Shown one piece after another: positions 1-6,826 of a stretch of DNA of 8,458 nt. Below the pieces are notes generated by a model. The model was not told where the DNA came from. It saw only the letters and a list, made by a program, of their open reading frames with translations, and made no database searches. Every line of letters starts with the position of its first letter. Within the stretch, counting starts at the first letter, position 1. The stretch is taken from the NCBI GenBank assembly GCA_019084435.1, contig JAHRFV010000241.1, positions 1 to 8,458 on the forward strand. Direction: 5' to 3'. The position numbers and the translations under genes are program-made. Origin of the DNA: Dethiosulfatibacter sp. GTDB taxonomy: Bacteria > Bacillota_A > Clostridia > Tissierellales > Dethiosulfatibacteraceae.

Positions 1-88
1 CTAAAGACTTTAAAGCAAACAATCCCATAAACACAAGTACTGCCAGATAAAATACTTCAGGTGTAAGTCTTAAAATACTCTCTACTGT
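1..88 (-). repeat. Left arm of an 88-bp perfect inverted repeat (copy of internal dedA-family sequence)
   Basis: Read on the minus strand, these 88 bases are identical to bases 336-423 inside the DedA-family gene; position x pairs with 424-x. Identity breaks at base 89 (partner 335). The left limit is unknown because the repeat reaches the window edge. The minus strand here therefore encodes the same peptide (beginning TVESILRLTPEVF) reading leftward out of the window. That frame stays open back to about base 180, but bases 89-180 do not resemble the N-terminus of the + strand gene and contain no ATG, GTG or TTG in this frame. It could be a truncated, divergently oriented paralogue fragment or an assembly/amplification fold-back. 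The sequence identity is certain; the origin is not. Confidence 0.9.
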
Positions 89-166
89 GAAAGCCAGTGT
101 CCTCAGTCTATACCAATAATCGAAGATTTGAAACGTGTCGCAGCACAGTTTGATTAAATATTCTAT

Positions 167-195
167 TTGACTAAGACAGGATTAACCAGTATAAT
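167..195 (+). promoter_or_regulatory. Sigma-A-type promoter for the DedA-family gene
   Basis: The -35 is TTGACT (167-172), followed by a 17-base spacer and a perfect -10 TATAAT (190-195). Transcription should start near 202-203. That would leave almost no leader before the ATG at 207 and supports the later TTG start at 231. The promoter sits inside the spacer of the inverted repeat. Confidence 0.75.
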
Positions 196-214
196 GACGC
201 AATGTTATGTTGAT

Positions 215-220
215 AGGAGA
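215..220 (+). promoter_or_regulatory. Ribosome binding site that decides the TTG start at 231
   Basis: AGGAGA lies 10 bases before TTG at 231. The in-frame ATG at 207 has no Shine-Dalgarno sequence upstream and lies within a few bases of the predicted transcript start, so TTG is preferred. Confidence 0.65.
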
Positions 221-230
221 AAGTGTATTA

Positions 231-923
231 TTGAAAAATAAAAAAGATTATTTATTTAGAAACATTATCAAATATGTGCCGTTTATTCTAATGGGAGTAT
301 TAATAACAATTGTGGCATTAAATTTTCAAGATTTTACAGTAGAGAGTATTTTAAGACTTACACCTGAAGTATTTTATCTGGCAGTACTTGTGTTTATGGG
401 ATTGTTTGCTTTAAAGTCTTTAGCCGTTGTTATACCTCTGGCTTTATTATACGTAGCTGTTGGACGAACATTTCCAGTGCCAATAGCTATACTGGTAAAT
501 TTAGTGGGATTGGCAATTGCGTCTACTATCCCATATCTAATAGGCCATTTTTCAGGCAAAGAGTTAGTTGACAGTTTGACGGTTCGTTATCCCAAAGTAG
601 AGAAAATAAATACTTTGAAAAACGAAAACGAATGGATTTTTACATTCATCATTCGTATTGTGAGTTTTATACCTTATGACATAGGTAGTATTGCCTTGGG
701 TTCATTTAAAGTTAAATATTGGCGGTTTGTCTTAATATCTTTAATGATCAAGTTGCCAGGCATTGTAGCGCAGACCTTTTTAGGGGCTACCTCTCAAAAT
801 GTAGGTTCTTATGGCTTTTGGATATCATTAGCCGCTACAGTATTGATTACTTTAGGATATTATCTGTTCTATAGATGGTATTCTGGAAATCTGTCTAGAA
901 GAAGTCTAACAACAACCCTTTAG
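231..923 (+). CDS. DedA/TVP38/TMEM64 (VTT-domain) family membrane protein
   Basis: A 230-residue integral membrane protein read from TTG at 231; starting at ATG 207 would add eight residues. A first helix lies at about residues 16-32, followed by the hydrophobic VTT (SNARE-associated, PF09335-type) core. Family-like signs are the PLALLYVAVG and NLVGLAIASTIPYLIGHFSG segments, then RIVSFIPYDIGSIALG and KLPGIVAQTFLGA, and a final helix ending in a basic tail (YRWYSGNLSRR). Family members act in the cytoplasmic membrane, and several DedA relatives are implicated in lipid-carrier or phospholipid scrambling; the substrate here is unknown. The gene has its own promoter and terminator, so it is probably monocistronic. 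Residues ~36-64 are encoded by the inverted-repeat arm also present at 1-88. The family call is fairly secure; the exact role is not. Confidence 0.8.
   Translation: MKNKKDYLFRNIIKYVPFILMGVLITIVALNFQDFTVESILRLTPEVFYLAVLVFMGLFALKSLAVVIPLALLYVAVGRTFPVPIAILVNLVGLAIASTIPYLIGHFSGKELVDSLTVRYPKVEKINTLKNENEWIFTFIIRIVSFIPYDIGSIALGSFKVKYWRFVLISLMIKLPGIVAQTFLGATSQNVGSYGFWISLAATVLITLGYYLFYRWYSGNLSRRSLTTTL
336..423 (+). repeat. Right arm of the 88-bp perfect inverted repeat
   Basis: This is the partner of bases 1-88 and lies wholly within the DedA-family coding region (about residues 36-64 counted from the TTG start). The 247-base spacer (89-335) holds the promoter, ribosome site, start codon and first ~35 codons of the + strand gene. 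An arrangement with a promoter between two long inverted arms would, if real, allow inversion by recombination. No recombinase gene is visible in the window. Confidence 0.9.
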
Positions 924-936
924 GGGGTTGTTTTTT
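911..936 (+). terminator. Intrinsic terminator overlapping the DedA-family stop codon
   Basis: AACAACCC (911-918) pairs with GGGTTGTT (925-932) around a six-base loop, and the T run spans 931-936. The TAG stop (921-923) is in the loop, so the hairpin includes the last coding bases. It separates this gene from the transporter downstream. Confidence 0.85.
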
Positions 937-942
937 GTAGTT

Positions 943-971
943 TTGAATTCTCAAAGCCATTGTGGTACAAT
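943..971 (+). promoter_or_regulatory. Promoter for the MATE-like transporter (extended -10)
   Basis: TTGAAT (943-948), a 17-base spacer, then TACAAT (966-971) preceded by TGG, which gives an extended -10 (TGnTACAAT). It lies just after the terminator at 911-936. Transcription would start near 978, leaving a leader of about 40 bases before the conserved N-terminus of the next protein. Together with the homologous N-terminus, this argues that translation begins well before the ATG at 1092. Confidence 0.6.
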
Positions 972-1003
972 AATTCTGGTATTATATTGTCCTGAAACTA
1001 TTC

Positions 1004-1008
1004 AAAGG
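1004..1008 (+). promoter_or_regulatory. Probable ribosome site before a non-standard start
   Basis: AAAGG stands 8 bases before an in-frame ATC (1017) and 11 bases before an in-frame ATA (1020). It is the only reasonable Shine-Dalgarno match near the point where the protein should begin. The ATG at 1092 has only AGG almost touching it. Confidence 0.4.
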
Positions 1009-1019
1009 TTGGTGCTATC

Positions 1020-2399
1020 ATAAATATAACAACTGAAAAAGCCAAAGGAATTTCTTTAAAAGAACAACTGAAGTTTTTTGTTCCATTAGGTATGACACAA
1101 GCAATCATAGCTTTAACACACTCATTGTTCAATGCTGCTCTTGCCAGGTTTCCATCACCAGAAGTCCTGATTTCAGCATTTGCAGTGGCAAAAAGTATCC
1201 TACAAATGATTCAGTATCCTGTCTCCATGATTAAGCATACTGTGACAGCTCTAACAACAGACGCCAAGAGCTATTATAAAGTTAGGCGATTTATAGCTAT
1301 TGTCGGCATAGGCATAGTGGTTATGTTCTTTGTTTTTGCGTTTACCGGATTATCAAGATGGGTAATGAAGACTTTGATTGGTGTCGAGGGTCAGGTTTTG
1401 GAAGAAGCGGTTGTTATGTTGAGGATTTTGGTACTATTCCCTCTATTTGTCACTGTCCGCGACTTTTATCAGGGAGTGGCAATAAAGCTTCGCATGACAC
1501 CGGTTGTAACAATGGCTTCCTTGATGCGAGTTATTTTTGTTGGAATCATGGTGTTTCTTGCAGATTTTTTTAGTTATATGCCAGGCTCCTACTATGCTCC
1601 CGGAATTTTTGCTATTGCATTATTTGTTGAAGCTACAACTGTGACAATAATTATTCATAAAGGAAAACTAGATATTCCTGAAGCAATAGAAAGACAGGGC
1701 AAAAGGTTAAGAGATTTGGGAGATGTACATAGAGAATTGAATAACAGATTCATACTCATGTTTTTTCTGCCTTTAACAGTTACGGCATTACTTAGAACTC
1801 TAGCGACACCAATCATCAATGCTGGTCTTGCGAGAACTGTTAATCCGGAAATTGGTTTATCTGCTTTTGCTGTCGGTTGGTCGGTTGGATTCCTAGCAGT
1901 GGCACCACTTATGATGTTTCACCAAGTTCCCCTAAACTTTCTAAAAGAAAATGATACTCCAGAGAACTACCAATCTATCAAGAAGTTCGCGGCTATAGTT
2001 GGGGGCACAATGTCATTAGCTATTGGCATAACAAGTTTTACTCCATTAGGTAATTTTGTGTTTCAAACAATCATAGGAACCGATGAATTAATCAGTAAGA
2101 TGGCAATTGATGTATTAAGAATAATGACTCTGTTACCGATCTTCTTTGTCATCAGACAGTATTTGTGGGGGCTGTTTCTCAAACGTCAGAGCACGAAGCA
2201 GATCAGTATCGGGAAAATGGTTAATCTGGTATCTTTGATTTTTGCAGTATTGATGGGAACTTATGTGAATCCGGAAAATCCTGCTATTATAGGTGCTTAT
2301 GCAATGGTAATTGCTGAGATGGTGGAATGCATTTTCCTGTTTATTGTCAAACGAAGATTATTAAGCACATCTAAATTGTATCCTATAGATGTTATTTAA
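1020..2399 (+). CDS. MATE-like (MOP superfamily) multi-pass transporter, start codon non-canonical
   Basis: The open frame runs from an upstream stop at 993 to the TAA at 2397-2399. From 1020 it gives 459 residues, normal for a 12-helix MATE-type carrier; the first ATG (1092) gives 435. Residues before that ATG (ISLKEQLKFFVPLG) look like the usual MATE N-terminus leading into helix 1, so starting at 1092 would cut the helix. No ATG, GTG or TTG exists upstream in frame. ATA at 1020 looks like a mutated ATG. The two halves show the expected internal duplication: LARFPSPEVLISAFAVAKS matches LARTVNPEIGLSAFAVGWS, and VMLRILVLFPLFVTVRDF matches DVLRIMTLLPIFFVIRQY. Such proteins use cation gradients to export drugs or to flip lipid-linked substrates; the substrate is not evident. 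Its own promoter is at 943-971. The gene may be intact with a rare start, or crippled at initiation. Confidence 0.75.
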   Translation: MNITTEKAKGISLKEQLKFFVPLGMTQAIIALTHSLFNAALARFPSPEVLISAFAVAKSILQMIQYPVSMIKHTVTALTTDAKSYYKVRRFIAIVGIGIVVMFFVFAFTGLSRWVMKTLIGVEGQVLEEAVVMLRILVLFPLFVTVRDFYQGVAIKLRMTPVVTMASLMRVIFVGIMVFLADFFSYMPGSYYAPGIFAIALFVEATTVTIIIHKGKLDIPEAIERQGKRLRDLGDVHRELNNRFILMFFLPLTVTALLRTLATPIINAGLARTVNPEIGLSAFAVGWSVGFLAVAPLMMFHQVPLNFLKENDTPENYQSIKKFAAIVGGTMSLAIGITSFTPLGNFVFQTIIGTDELISKMAIDVLRIMTLLPIFFVIRQYLWGLFLKRQSTKQISIGKMVNLVSLIFAVLMGTYVNPENPAIIGAYAMVIAEMVECIFLFIVKRRLLSTSKLYPIDVI

Positions 2400-2462
2400 T
2401 GTAAAATAGTAATGTATTGAGATGTTTCTTATTAAATCTAAGTAGCGAGGTATATATCAAAC

Positions 2463-2948
2463 ATGAGCTTATATCAATTTTTAGCAAGCGACTCACCACT
2501 AAAAGATGTACAAAATCCCAATATTGAGATAATCTCCTTAAATGAAATGGCTAAACGCAATCTAGTTGTTCCTGAAATTCTGTTAAACAACAAGAATACT
2601 GACCCTAATGAAAAAATCGTACTCATTTGTGAATCAGAGGAGTTGCTTCATGAAATAGAAATACGTAAGGATAACCCGAAGGGGTATGCCCATCCTTACA
2701 CATCAAAAAAATATGTCTCAGAAATCACATTTAGATACACCGATATTCGTGCAGAGCAATTGATAAAATACATCAGTGAAAATCTGCTTATCAGCGATGA
2801 ATTAGAAATCTGGAGTATATGGTTAGATGATCTAAAAGAAGGTATTATCGAGACGAAATCGCAGAATGATTTGACGTTAGAGGATCTCAAAAAAGTTTTG
2901 GGTCCAGGGTATTATGAAATGCCAAGGTGTTTGAAAATTAAAAAATGA
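2463..2948 (+). CDS. Uncharacterised 161-residue soluble protein
   Basis: I do not recognise a named family. The protein is cytoplasmic in character, rich in charged residues (notably Glu, Asp and Lys), with no signal peptide or membrane segment. Visible landmarks are the N-terminal MSLYQFLASDSPLKDV, a middle stretch EKIVLICESEELLHEIEI, then RAEQLIKYISENLL, a tryptophan-bearing ELEIWSIWLDDLKE, and a C-terminal LTLEDLKKVLGPGYYE. I have a vague memory of similar stand-alone hypothetical proteins in Clostridia, which is not evidence of function. GAGG (2447-2450) lies 12 bases before the ATG, a weak and somewhat distant ribosome site. It starts 63 bases after the transporter, with no terminator visible between them, and ends 55 bases before the VOC gene. 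Confidence 0.7.
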   Translation: MSLYQFLASDSPLKDVQNPNIEIISLNEMAKRNLVVPEILLNNKNTDPNEKIVLICESEELLHEIEIRKDNPKGYAHPYTSKKYVSEITFRYTDIRAEQLIKYISENLLISDELEIWSIWLDDLKEGIIETKSQNDLTLEDLKKVLGPGYYEMPRCLKIKK

Positions 2949-2993
2949 AGTTATAACATAGAATAGATCTATTTGATCTAAAAAAATATTTTT

Positions 2994-2998
2994 GGAGG
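2994..2998 (+). promoter_or_regulatory. Ribosome binding site fixing the VOC start at 3004
   Basis: GGAGG lies 5 bases before ATG 3004. The alternative in-frame TTG at 2992 overlaps this site and has no ribosome site of its own. Confidence 0.8.
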
Positions 2999-3003
2999 TT
3001 AAG

Positions 3004-3390
3004 ATGATATCTAAAATCAACTTGGTTACAATATGGACCGACAATATTGAACCGATGAAGAATTTTTATAATGACGTTATGGGATTTGAAATCATAAATG
3101 ATTTGGGAGAATATGTAGAGTTCAAAAACGAAGGAGTAAGATTTGCCTTATGTGAAAGAAAGGTCATGGTTAATTTCTCAGATGAGTACAAGATTAGGGC
3201 AAATGGCCAAAGATTTGAACTAGCATTCCCATGTGAAAGTGTTGAGGATGTAGACCATTCATACATGATTCTTTTAGACAAAGGTGCGGTTGGTGTTAAG
3301 TCGCCACAGAATATGCCCTGGAATCAGAGAACTGCCTTGTTTAAGGATCCTGATGGCAATATTCATGAGTTGTTCGTTGATCTGGAGTGA
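3004..3390 (+). CDS. VOC superfamily (glyoxalase/bleomycin-resistance-fold) protein
   Basis: A 128-residue single-domain protein with the paired beta-alpha-beta-beta-beta layout of the vicinal oxygen chelate fold. The first module is INLVTIWTDNIEPMKNFY then MGFEIINDLGEYVEFKNEG. The second is RFELAFPCESVEDVDHSY followed by the hallmark FKDPDGNIHELF near the C-terminus. Glu122 in that motif is the usual metal ligand, and the Glu in FELAF could be another. The N-terminal strand lacks the His typical of glyoxalase I, so methylglyoxal detoxification cannot be assumed. VOC proteins include lyases, dioxygenases, thiol transferases and drug-binding proteins; the substrate here is unknown. The gene is 39 bases upstream of the flavoprotein gene and probably co-transcribed with it. 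Confidence 0.8.
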   Translation: MISKINLVTIWTDNIEPMKNFYNDVMGFEIINDLGEYVEFKNEGVRFALCERKVMVNFSDEYKIRANGQRFELAFPCESVEDVDHSYMILLDKGAVGVKSPQNMPWNQRTALFKDPDGNIHELFVDLE

Positions 3391-3412
3391 ATGAATCAAT
3401 AAGCAAAAAACC

Positions 3413-3420
3413 AAGGAAGG
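3413..3420 (+). promoter_or_regulatory. Ribosome binding site fixing the GTG start at 3430
   Basis: AAGGAAGG ends 9 bases before GTG 3430. The earlier in-frame GTG at 3421 abuts the site directly and would add three residues before the Rossmann strand. Confidence 0.7.
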
Positions 3421-3429
3421 GTGATTATT

Positions 3430-4761
3430 GTGAAAGTAATTGTTATAGGTGGTGTTGCAGCAGGAATGTCAGCTGCTTCAAAACTAAAAAGAGTATGCGA
3501 ACAAGCCCAGGTTACTGTTTATGAAAAAGGTGGGATTCTTTCTTATGGCGCTTGTGGGTTGCCCTATTATCTGGCTGGGTATTTCGATGACGAGACGAAA
3601 ATGATTGCAAGAACCAAAGAAGAATTTGAAAAAAGAGGTATTTCGTGCGAATTATATCATGAAGTCATTAAAGTGATACCTAATGATAAACAAGTGGTGA
3701 TAAAAAACCTTCTGACAGGTGAAATTTTCAACGATAATTATGATAAATTATTGGTGGCTAGCGGTGCACCAGCTTTCGTACCGCCATTTGAAGGAATTGA
3801 ACTTGATAATATTGCTACATTAAAAACCTTTGATGATGGCTTGAAACTCAAAGCGATTTTGGCTAGAGAAGACATAAAAAGAGTTGCGATTGTTGGCGGT
3901 GGCTTCATAGGTGTCGAAATGTCAGAAGCCCTTAGGGCTATAGGCAAAGAAACCTATGTTATTCAATCAGGAGATGGGGTTTTGAAGCCGTTTGACATGG
4001 AATTATCGGAAATGGCTGGAAAAGAGATGGGGAAAAATGGTGTCAAACTCATATTGGGCGAGAAGGTAACAGCCTTTAGTGGCGATAAATCTGTCCATAA
4101 GGTTTTGACGGATAAATCTGAATATGAAGTCGATTTTGTACTTGTCGCGGTAGGAGTCAGACCGGATTTGACCTTTCTTGAAGGCTTGGATTTTGAGAAA
4201 GCCGCTAATGGTGCACTTTTGGTTGATAGTGAAATGAGGACAAGTGTTGAAGATATTTATGCAGCGGGCGATTGTGCTGCCATCAAACACATGCTAAAGG
4301 ATGAACACGCTTACATTGCTTTGGGGACAACTGCCAATAAAGGTGGAAGAATAGCGGGTGAAAATATTGCAGGAGCACATGTTCAGTATGTAGGAACATT
4401 AGGATCTGCTGCTATCAAGGTTTTCGACCTTGAGCTTGGCAGAACAGGAATTGGTGAGAAAGAAGCGAAAGAATTAGGAATTGACTATAAAACAGTGGTA
4501 GTCAAGGCACCAAGCAGCGCTCATTACTATCCTGGAGCATCTCCATTATTAATAAAGGTCATTTATGAAAACAGTACAGGTAGAATATTAGGTGCACAAG
4601 CAGGTGGAGCCAAGGGCGCCGTACACAGAGTTGATATGTTTGCCATAGCGATCCAGGCTAACATGACAACATATGAATTAGGCAATGCTGATCTTTGCTA
4701 TGCACCACCTTTCGCCGGCGTCTGGGATGCCGTTAATATAGCTTGCAATGCTGTAAAATAA
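3430..4761 (+). CDS. CoA-disulfide reductase / NADH oxidase-type FAD-dependent pyridine nucleotide-disulfide oxidoreductase
   Basis: A 443-residue cytoplasmic flavoprotein starting at GTG 3430. The N-terminal FAD-binding strand is KVIVIGGVAAGMSAASKLKR. SYGACGLPYY carries a single redox Cys (Cys42), as in the CoA-disulfide reductase and Nox branch rather than the CxxxxC pair of glutathione reductase. The NAD(P)H site is VAIVGGGFIGVEMSEAL (GGGFIG 156-161), the second FAD motif is IYAAGDCA (278-282), and the dimerisation domain holds HYYPG (365-369) and DLCYAPPF with Tyr424. These two Tyr regions match those important in Staphylococcus aureus CoA-disulfide reductase. Length matches that enzyme (about 440), with no fused rhodanese domain. 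Likely activities are reduction of CoA disulfide or persulfide with NAD(P)H, or H2O-forming NADH oxidase; sequence alone does not decide. Nearby cysteine desulfidase makes a thiol or sulfide role attractive. Confidence 0.85.
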   Translation: MKVIVIGGVAAGMSAASKLKRVCEQAQVTVYEKGGILSYGACGLPYYLAGYFDDETKMIARTKEEFEKRGISCELYHEVIKVIPNDKQVVIKNLLTGEIFNDNYDKLLVASGAPAFVPPFEGIELDNIATLKTFDDGLKLKAILAREDIKRVAIVGGGFIGVEMSEALRAIGKETYVIQSGDGVLKPFDMELSEMAGKEMGKNGVKLILGEKVTAFSGDKSVHKVLTDKSEYEVDFVLVAVGVRPDLTFLEGLDFEKAANGALLVDSEMRTSVEDIYAAGDCAAIKHMLKDEHAYIALGTTANKGGRIAGENIAGAHVQYVGTLGSAAIKVFDLELGRTGIGEKEAKELGIDYKTVVVKAPSSAHYYPGASPLLIKVIYENSTGRILGAQAGGAKGAVHRVDMFAIAIQANMTTYELGNADLCYAPPFAGVWDAVNIACNAVK

Positions 4762-4777
4762 AAACAAACTTAACTCT

Positions 4778-4784
4778 AAGGAGG
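4778..4784 (+). promoter_or_regulatory. Ribosome binding site fixing the TTG start at 4791
   Basis: A perfect AAGGAGG lies 6 bases before TTG 4791. The ATG at 4743 lies inside the flavoprotein gene without a ribosome site. Confidence 0.85.
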
Positions 4785-4790
4785 CACAAT

Positions 4791-5498
4791 TTGTTTTATA
4801 AAAATATGGCTGATGTATACCATCATATCTTTCCAGCCAAAGATAAAACTGATTTTTTAGCATTACAATTCAAGCAGGGAGGCTATCTTTTAGACGTGGG
4901 ATGTTCTGATGGTCGGGTGGCCTATGAGATGACCAAGAAAGGTTTTTCTCTGGAAGCAATTGATCTAAGCGAGGATATGATTAGGATTGCTAGTGAAATA
5001 AGTGACATGGGATCATTATTCCATGTTAAGCTGATGGATATGAAACAAGCAGCAAGTTGTTTTGAGAATAATACTTTTGATGGGATTTATTGCATTGGTA
5101 ATACGCTGGTACATTTGTCCGATAAAAACGAGATATTGTCAGCATTAAAAGGATTTAAAGACCTACTGAAGAAAGATGGCAAGCTAATTATACAAATAAT
5201 AAACTACGATTATGTTTATCGCAACAACATACAAAGTCTACCGCTAATTGAAAACGAAACGGTTAGATTTGAGCGCTTTTACACACTTCATGATAATAGT
5301 GTCACATTTAAGACTAAATTGAGTATAAAAACTACAGAAAGCATGTATGAAGCTGAGACAACCCTTCTGGCGTTGAGAAAAGAGGACCTGGAAAGCCTCT
5401 TAAGACAATCAGGGTTTACTGGATTCTCGTGGTATTCTAATTACAAAGGAGATCCTTTTACTGATGATGGCTTGCCGTTGATAGTCGCTGCAGAGTAG
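4791..5498 (+). CDS. Class I SAM-dependent methyltransferase
   Basis: A 235-residue protein starting at TTG 4791; an ATG at 4743 would overlap the preceding gene and lacks a ribosome site. The SAM-binding motif I is LLDVGCSDG (about 33-41), with Ser where GCGxG is usual. The acidic residue that binds the SAM ribose is in EAIDLSED (Asp58), and DGIYCIGNTLVHL is the motif IV region, giving a Methyltransf_11/25-like Rossmann fold. The C-terminal half (RFYTLHDNSVTFKTKLSI and RKEDLESLLRQSGFTGF) is typical of small-molecule methyltransferases. No substrate is evident. There are 29 bases after the flavoprotein stop and 42 before the cysteine desulfidase start, so co-transcription is likely. The enzyme class is secure; the specific function is unknown. 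Confidence 0.85.
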   Translation: MFYKNMADVYHHIFPAKDKTDFLALQFKQGGYLLDVGCSDGRVAYEMTKKGFSLEAIDLSEDMIRIASEISDMGSLFHVKLMDMKQAASCFENNTFDGIYCIGNTLVHLSDKNEILSALKGFKDLLKKDGKLIIQIINYDYVYRNNIQSLPLIENETVRFERFYTLHDNSVTFKTKLSIKTTESMYEAETTLLALRKEDLESLLRQSGFTGFSWYSNYKGDPFTDDGLPLIVAAE

Positions 5499-5540
5499 AT
5501 TGTTCGCGATATATCAAATTTTGTTTAGGAGATAAAAAAG

Positions 5541-6800
5541 ATGAAAGACTTATATCTTGAGATTTTAAAGGAAGAGTTGGTGCCTGCTCTAGGTTGCACT
5601 GATCCTATTGCTGTGGCATATTGTTCAGCTAAAGCTAGAGAGGTTCTGGGTGATTTTCCGGATTCGATAGAGGTGGCTTGCAGCAGCAATATTATTAAGA
5701 ATGTGAAGGGTGCGATTGTACCTGGCACGAAGAATATGAAAGGTATTGAAACTGCAGCTATATTAGGAGCGATTGTGGGAGATGCCAGCAAGAAGCTGGA
5801 GGTTCTGACCCTTGTTCAAGATAAAGACATTGAACTGTTAAAAGAATTGTTATCTAAAAATATTTGCAGCACGTATCACGAAGAAGAAATGGGAAATCTG
5901 TATATTAAGGTAATCGCCATCAAAAATGATTCTATGGCTGAGGTTACGATTGCCGATGGATATACGAATATTGTTTCAATCAAAAAGGATAACCGTGTGA
6001 TTTATAAAAGAGACAGTCAAAATCATGATTCAAATCAGCAAATCAGTCGTGATTTTTTGACAGTACAGGGAATATATGATTATATTACTTCTGTTGATAC
6101 AATCACTCTCAGTAACTTGCTTGATGGTCAGATTAAAATGAATTCAGCGATAGTTGACGCCGGACTGGATAATGATTTTGGAGCTAATGTTGGAAAGGTA
6201 CTGATAAGCAACTATGGTAAAGGAGTTGAAAACCTTGCAAAAGCATACGCAGCAGCCGGTTCAGATGCCCGTATGGGAGGATGCTCCCTACCTGTTGTGA
6301 TTAACTCAGGTAGTGGGAATCAAGGTTTGACAGCCTCAATACCGGTCATTACTTATGCAAAGCATTTGAAGGTTTCAGATGAAAAGCTCTATCGAGCATT
6401 AGCATTAAGCAATCTGATTGCTATACATATCAAAGCGGATATAGGCAAACTATCGGCTTTCTGTGGCGCAGTGAGTGCGGCCTGCGGGAGTGGTGCGGCA
6501 ATAGCGTATTTGAATGGAGACAGTTTTGAGGTAATTGGTATGAGCATTACAAATGTTCTAGCGAATACATCGGGAATTGTTTGTGATGGTGCTAAGGCTT
6601 CTTGTGCAGCGAAAATTGCATCATCTGTTGATGCAGCAATCATGGGCTATCATATGGCTAGAGAAGGACAAACTTTTGCAGCAGGCGATGGACTCGTTAA
6701 AGAAGATGTTGAAGCAACCATTAGAAGTATTGGTAAAATGGCTAAGTACGGCATGGTCCAAACAGATAAGGAAATTCTTAGAATCATGTTGGAGAGCTGA
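5541..6800 (+). CDS. cyuA: L-cysteine desulfidase family protein (CyuA/YhaM, UPF0597)
   Basis: A 419-residue protein with ATG 7 bases after AGGAGAT (5527-5533). It matches the CyuA/YhaM family, related to the alpha domain of iron-sulfur serine dehydratases. N-terminal GCTDP holds Cys19; then come SNIIKNVKGAIVPGT, a central AGSDARMGGCSLPVVI, NSGSGNQGLTASIPV, CGAVSAACGSGAA (Cys308, Cys315) and CDGAKASCAAKIASSVDAA (Cys348, Cys355). In the Methanocaldococcus enzyme three Cys residues bind a [4Fe-4S] cluster; the 40-residue spacing of Cys308 and Cys348 and the early GCTDP Cys fit that pattern as I recall it. The reaction is cysteine to pyruvate, ammonia and sulfide, in the cytoplasm and under anaerobic conditions. 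The usual partner transporter (CyuP) and regulator are not in this window. Full length, no damage seen. Confidence 0.85.
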   Translation: MKDLYLEILKEELVPALGCTDPIAVAYCSAKAREVLGDFPDSIEVACSSNIIKNVKGAIVPGTKNMKGIETAAILGAIVGDASKKLEVLTLVQDKDIELLKELLSKNICSTYHEEEMGNLYIKVIAIKNDSMAEVTIADGYTNIVSIKKDNRVIYKRDSQNHDSNQQISRDFLTVQGIYDYITSVDTITLSNLLDGQIKMNSAIVDAGLDNDFGANVGKVLISNYGKGVENLAKAYAAAGSDARMGGCSLPVVINSGSGNQGLTASIPVITYAKHLKVSDEKLYRALALSNLIAIHIKADIGKLSAFCGAVSAACGSGAAIAYLNGDSFEVIGMSITNVLANTSGIVCDGAKASCAAKIASSVDAAIMGYHMAREGQTFAAGDGLVKEDVEATIRSIGKMAKYGMVQTDKEILRIMLES

Positions 6801-6826
6801 TAATTAATTCAGAGGAGGAAAGTTTT

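Noticed and set aside
207..230. ATG at 207 as start of the DedA-family gene
   Set aside because: It lies only a few bases after the predicted transcription start and has no ribosome site, while TTG 231 follows AGGAGA at proper spacing.
1358..1573. 71-codon + strand ORF inside the transporter gene
   Set aside because: A different frame of a clearly coding MATE-like region; Cys- and Gly-rich shadow translation with no ribosome site.
2376..2445. Promoter for the 161-residue protein gene (TTGTAT or TTGAGA with AT-rich partners)
   Set aside because: Spacers are 20 bases or the -10 matches are poor; no convincing pair.
2964..2980. TAGATC/GATCTA hairpin before the VOC gene as a terminator
   Set aside because: Six AT-rich pairs followed by an A run rather than T residues; it does not look like an intrinsic terminator and may be chance.
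4003..4290. 95-codon minus-strand ORF within the flavoprotein gene
   Set aside because: Antisense to the conserved NAD/FAD-binding region, no ribosome site and no domain.
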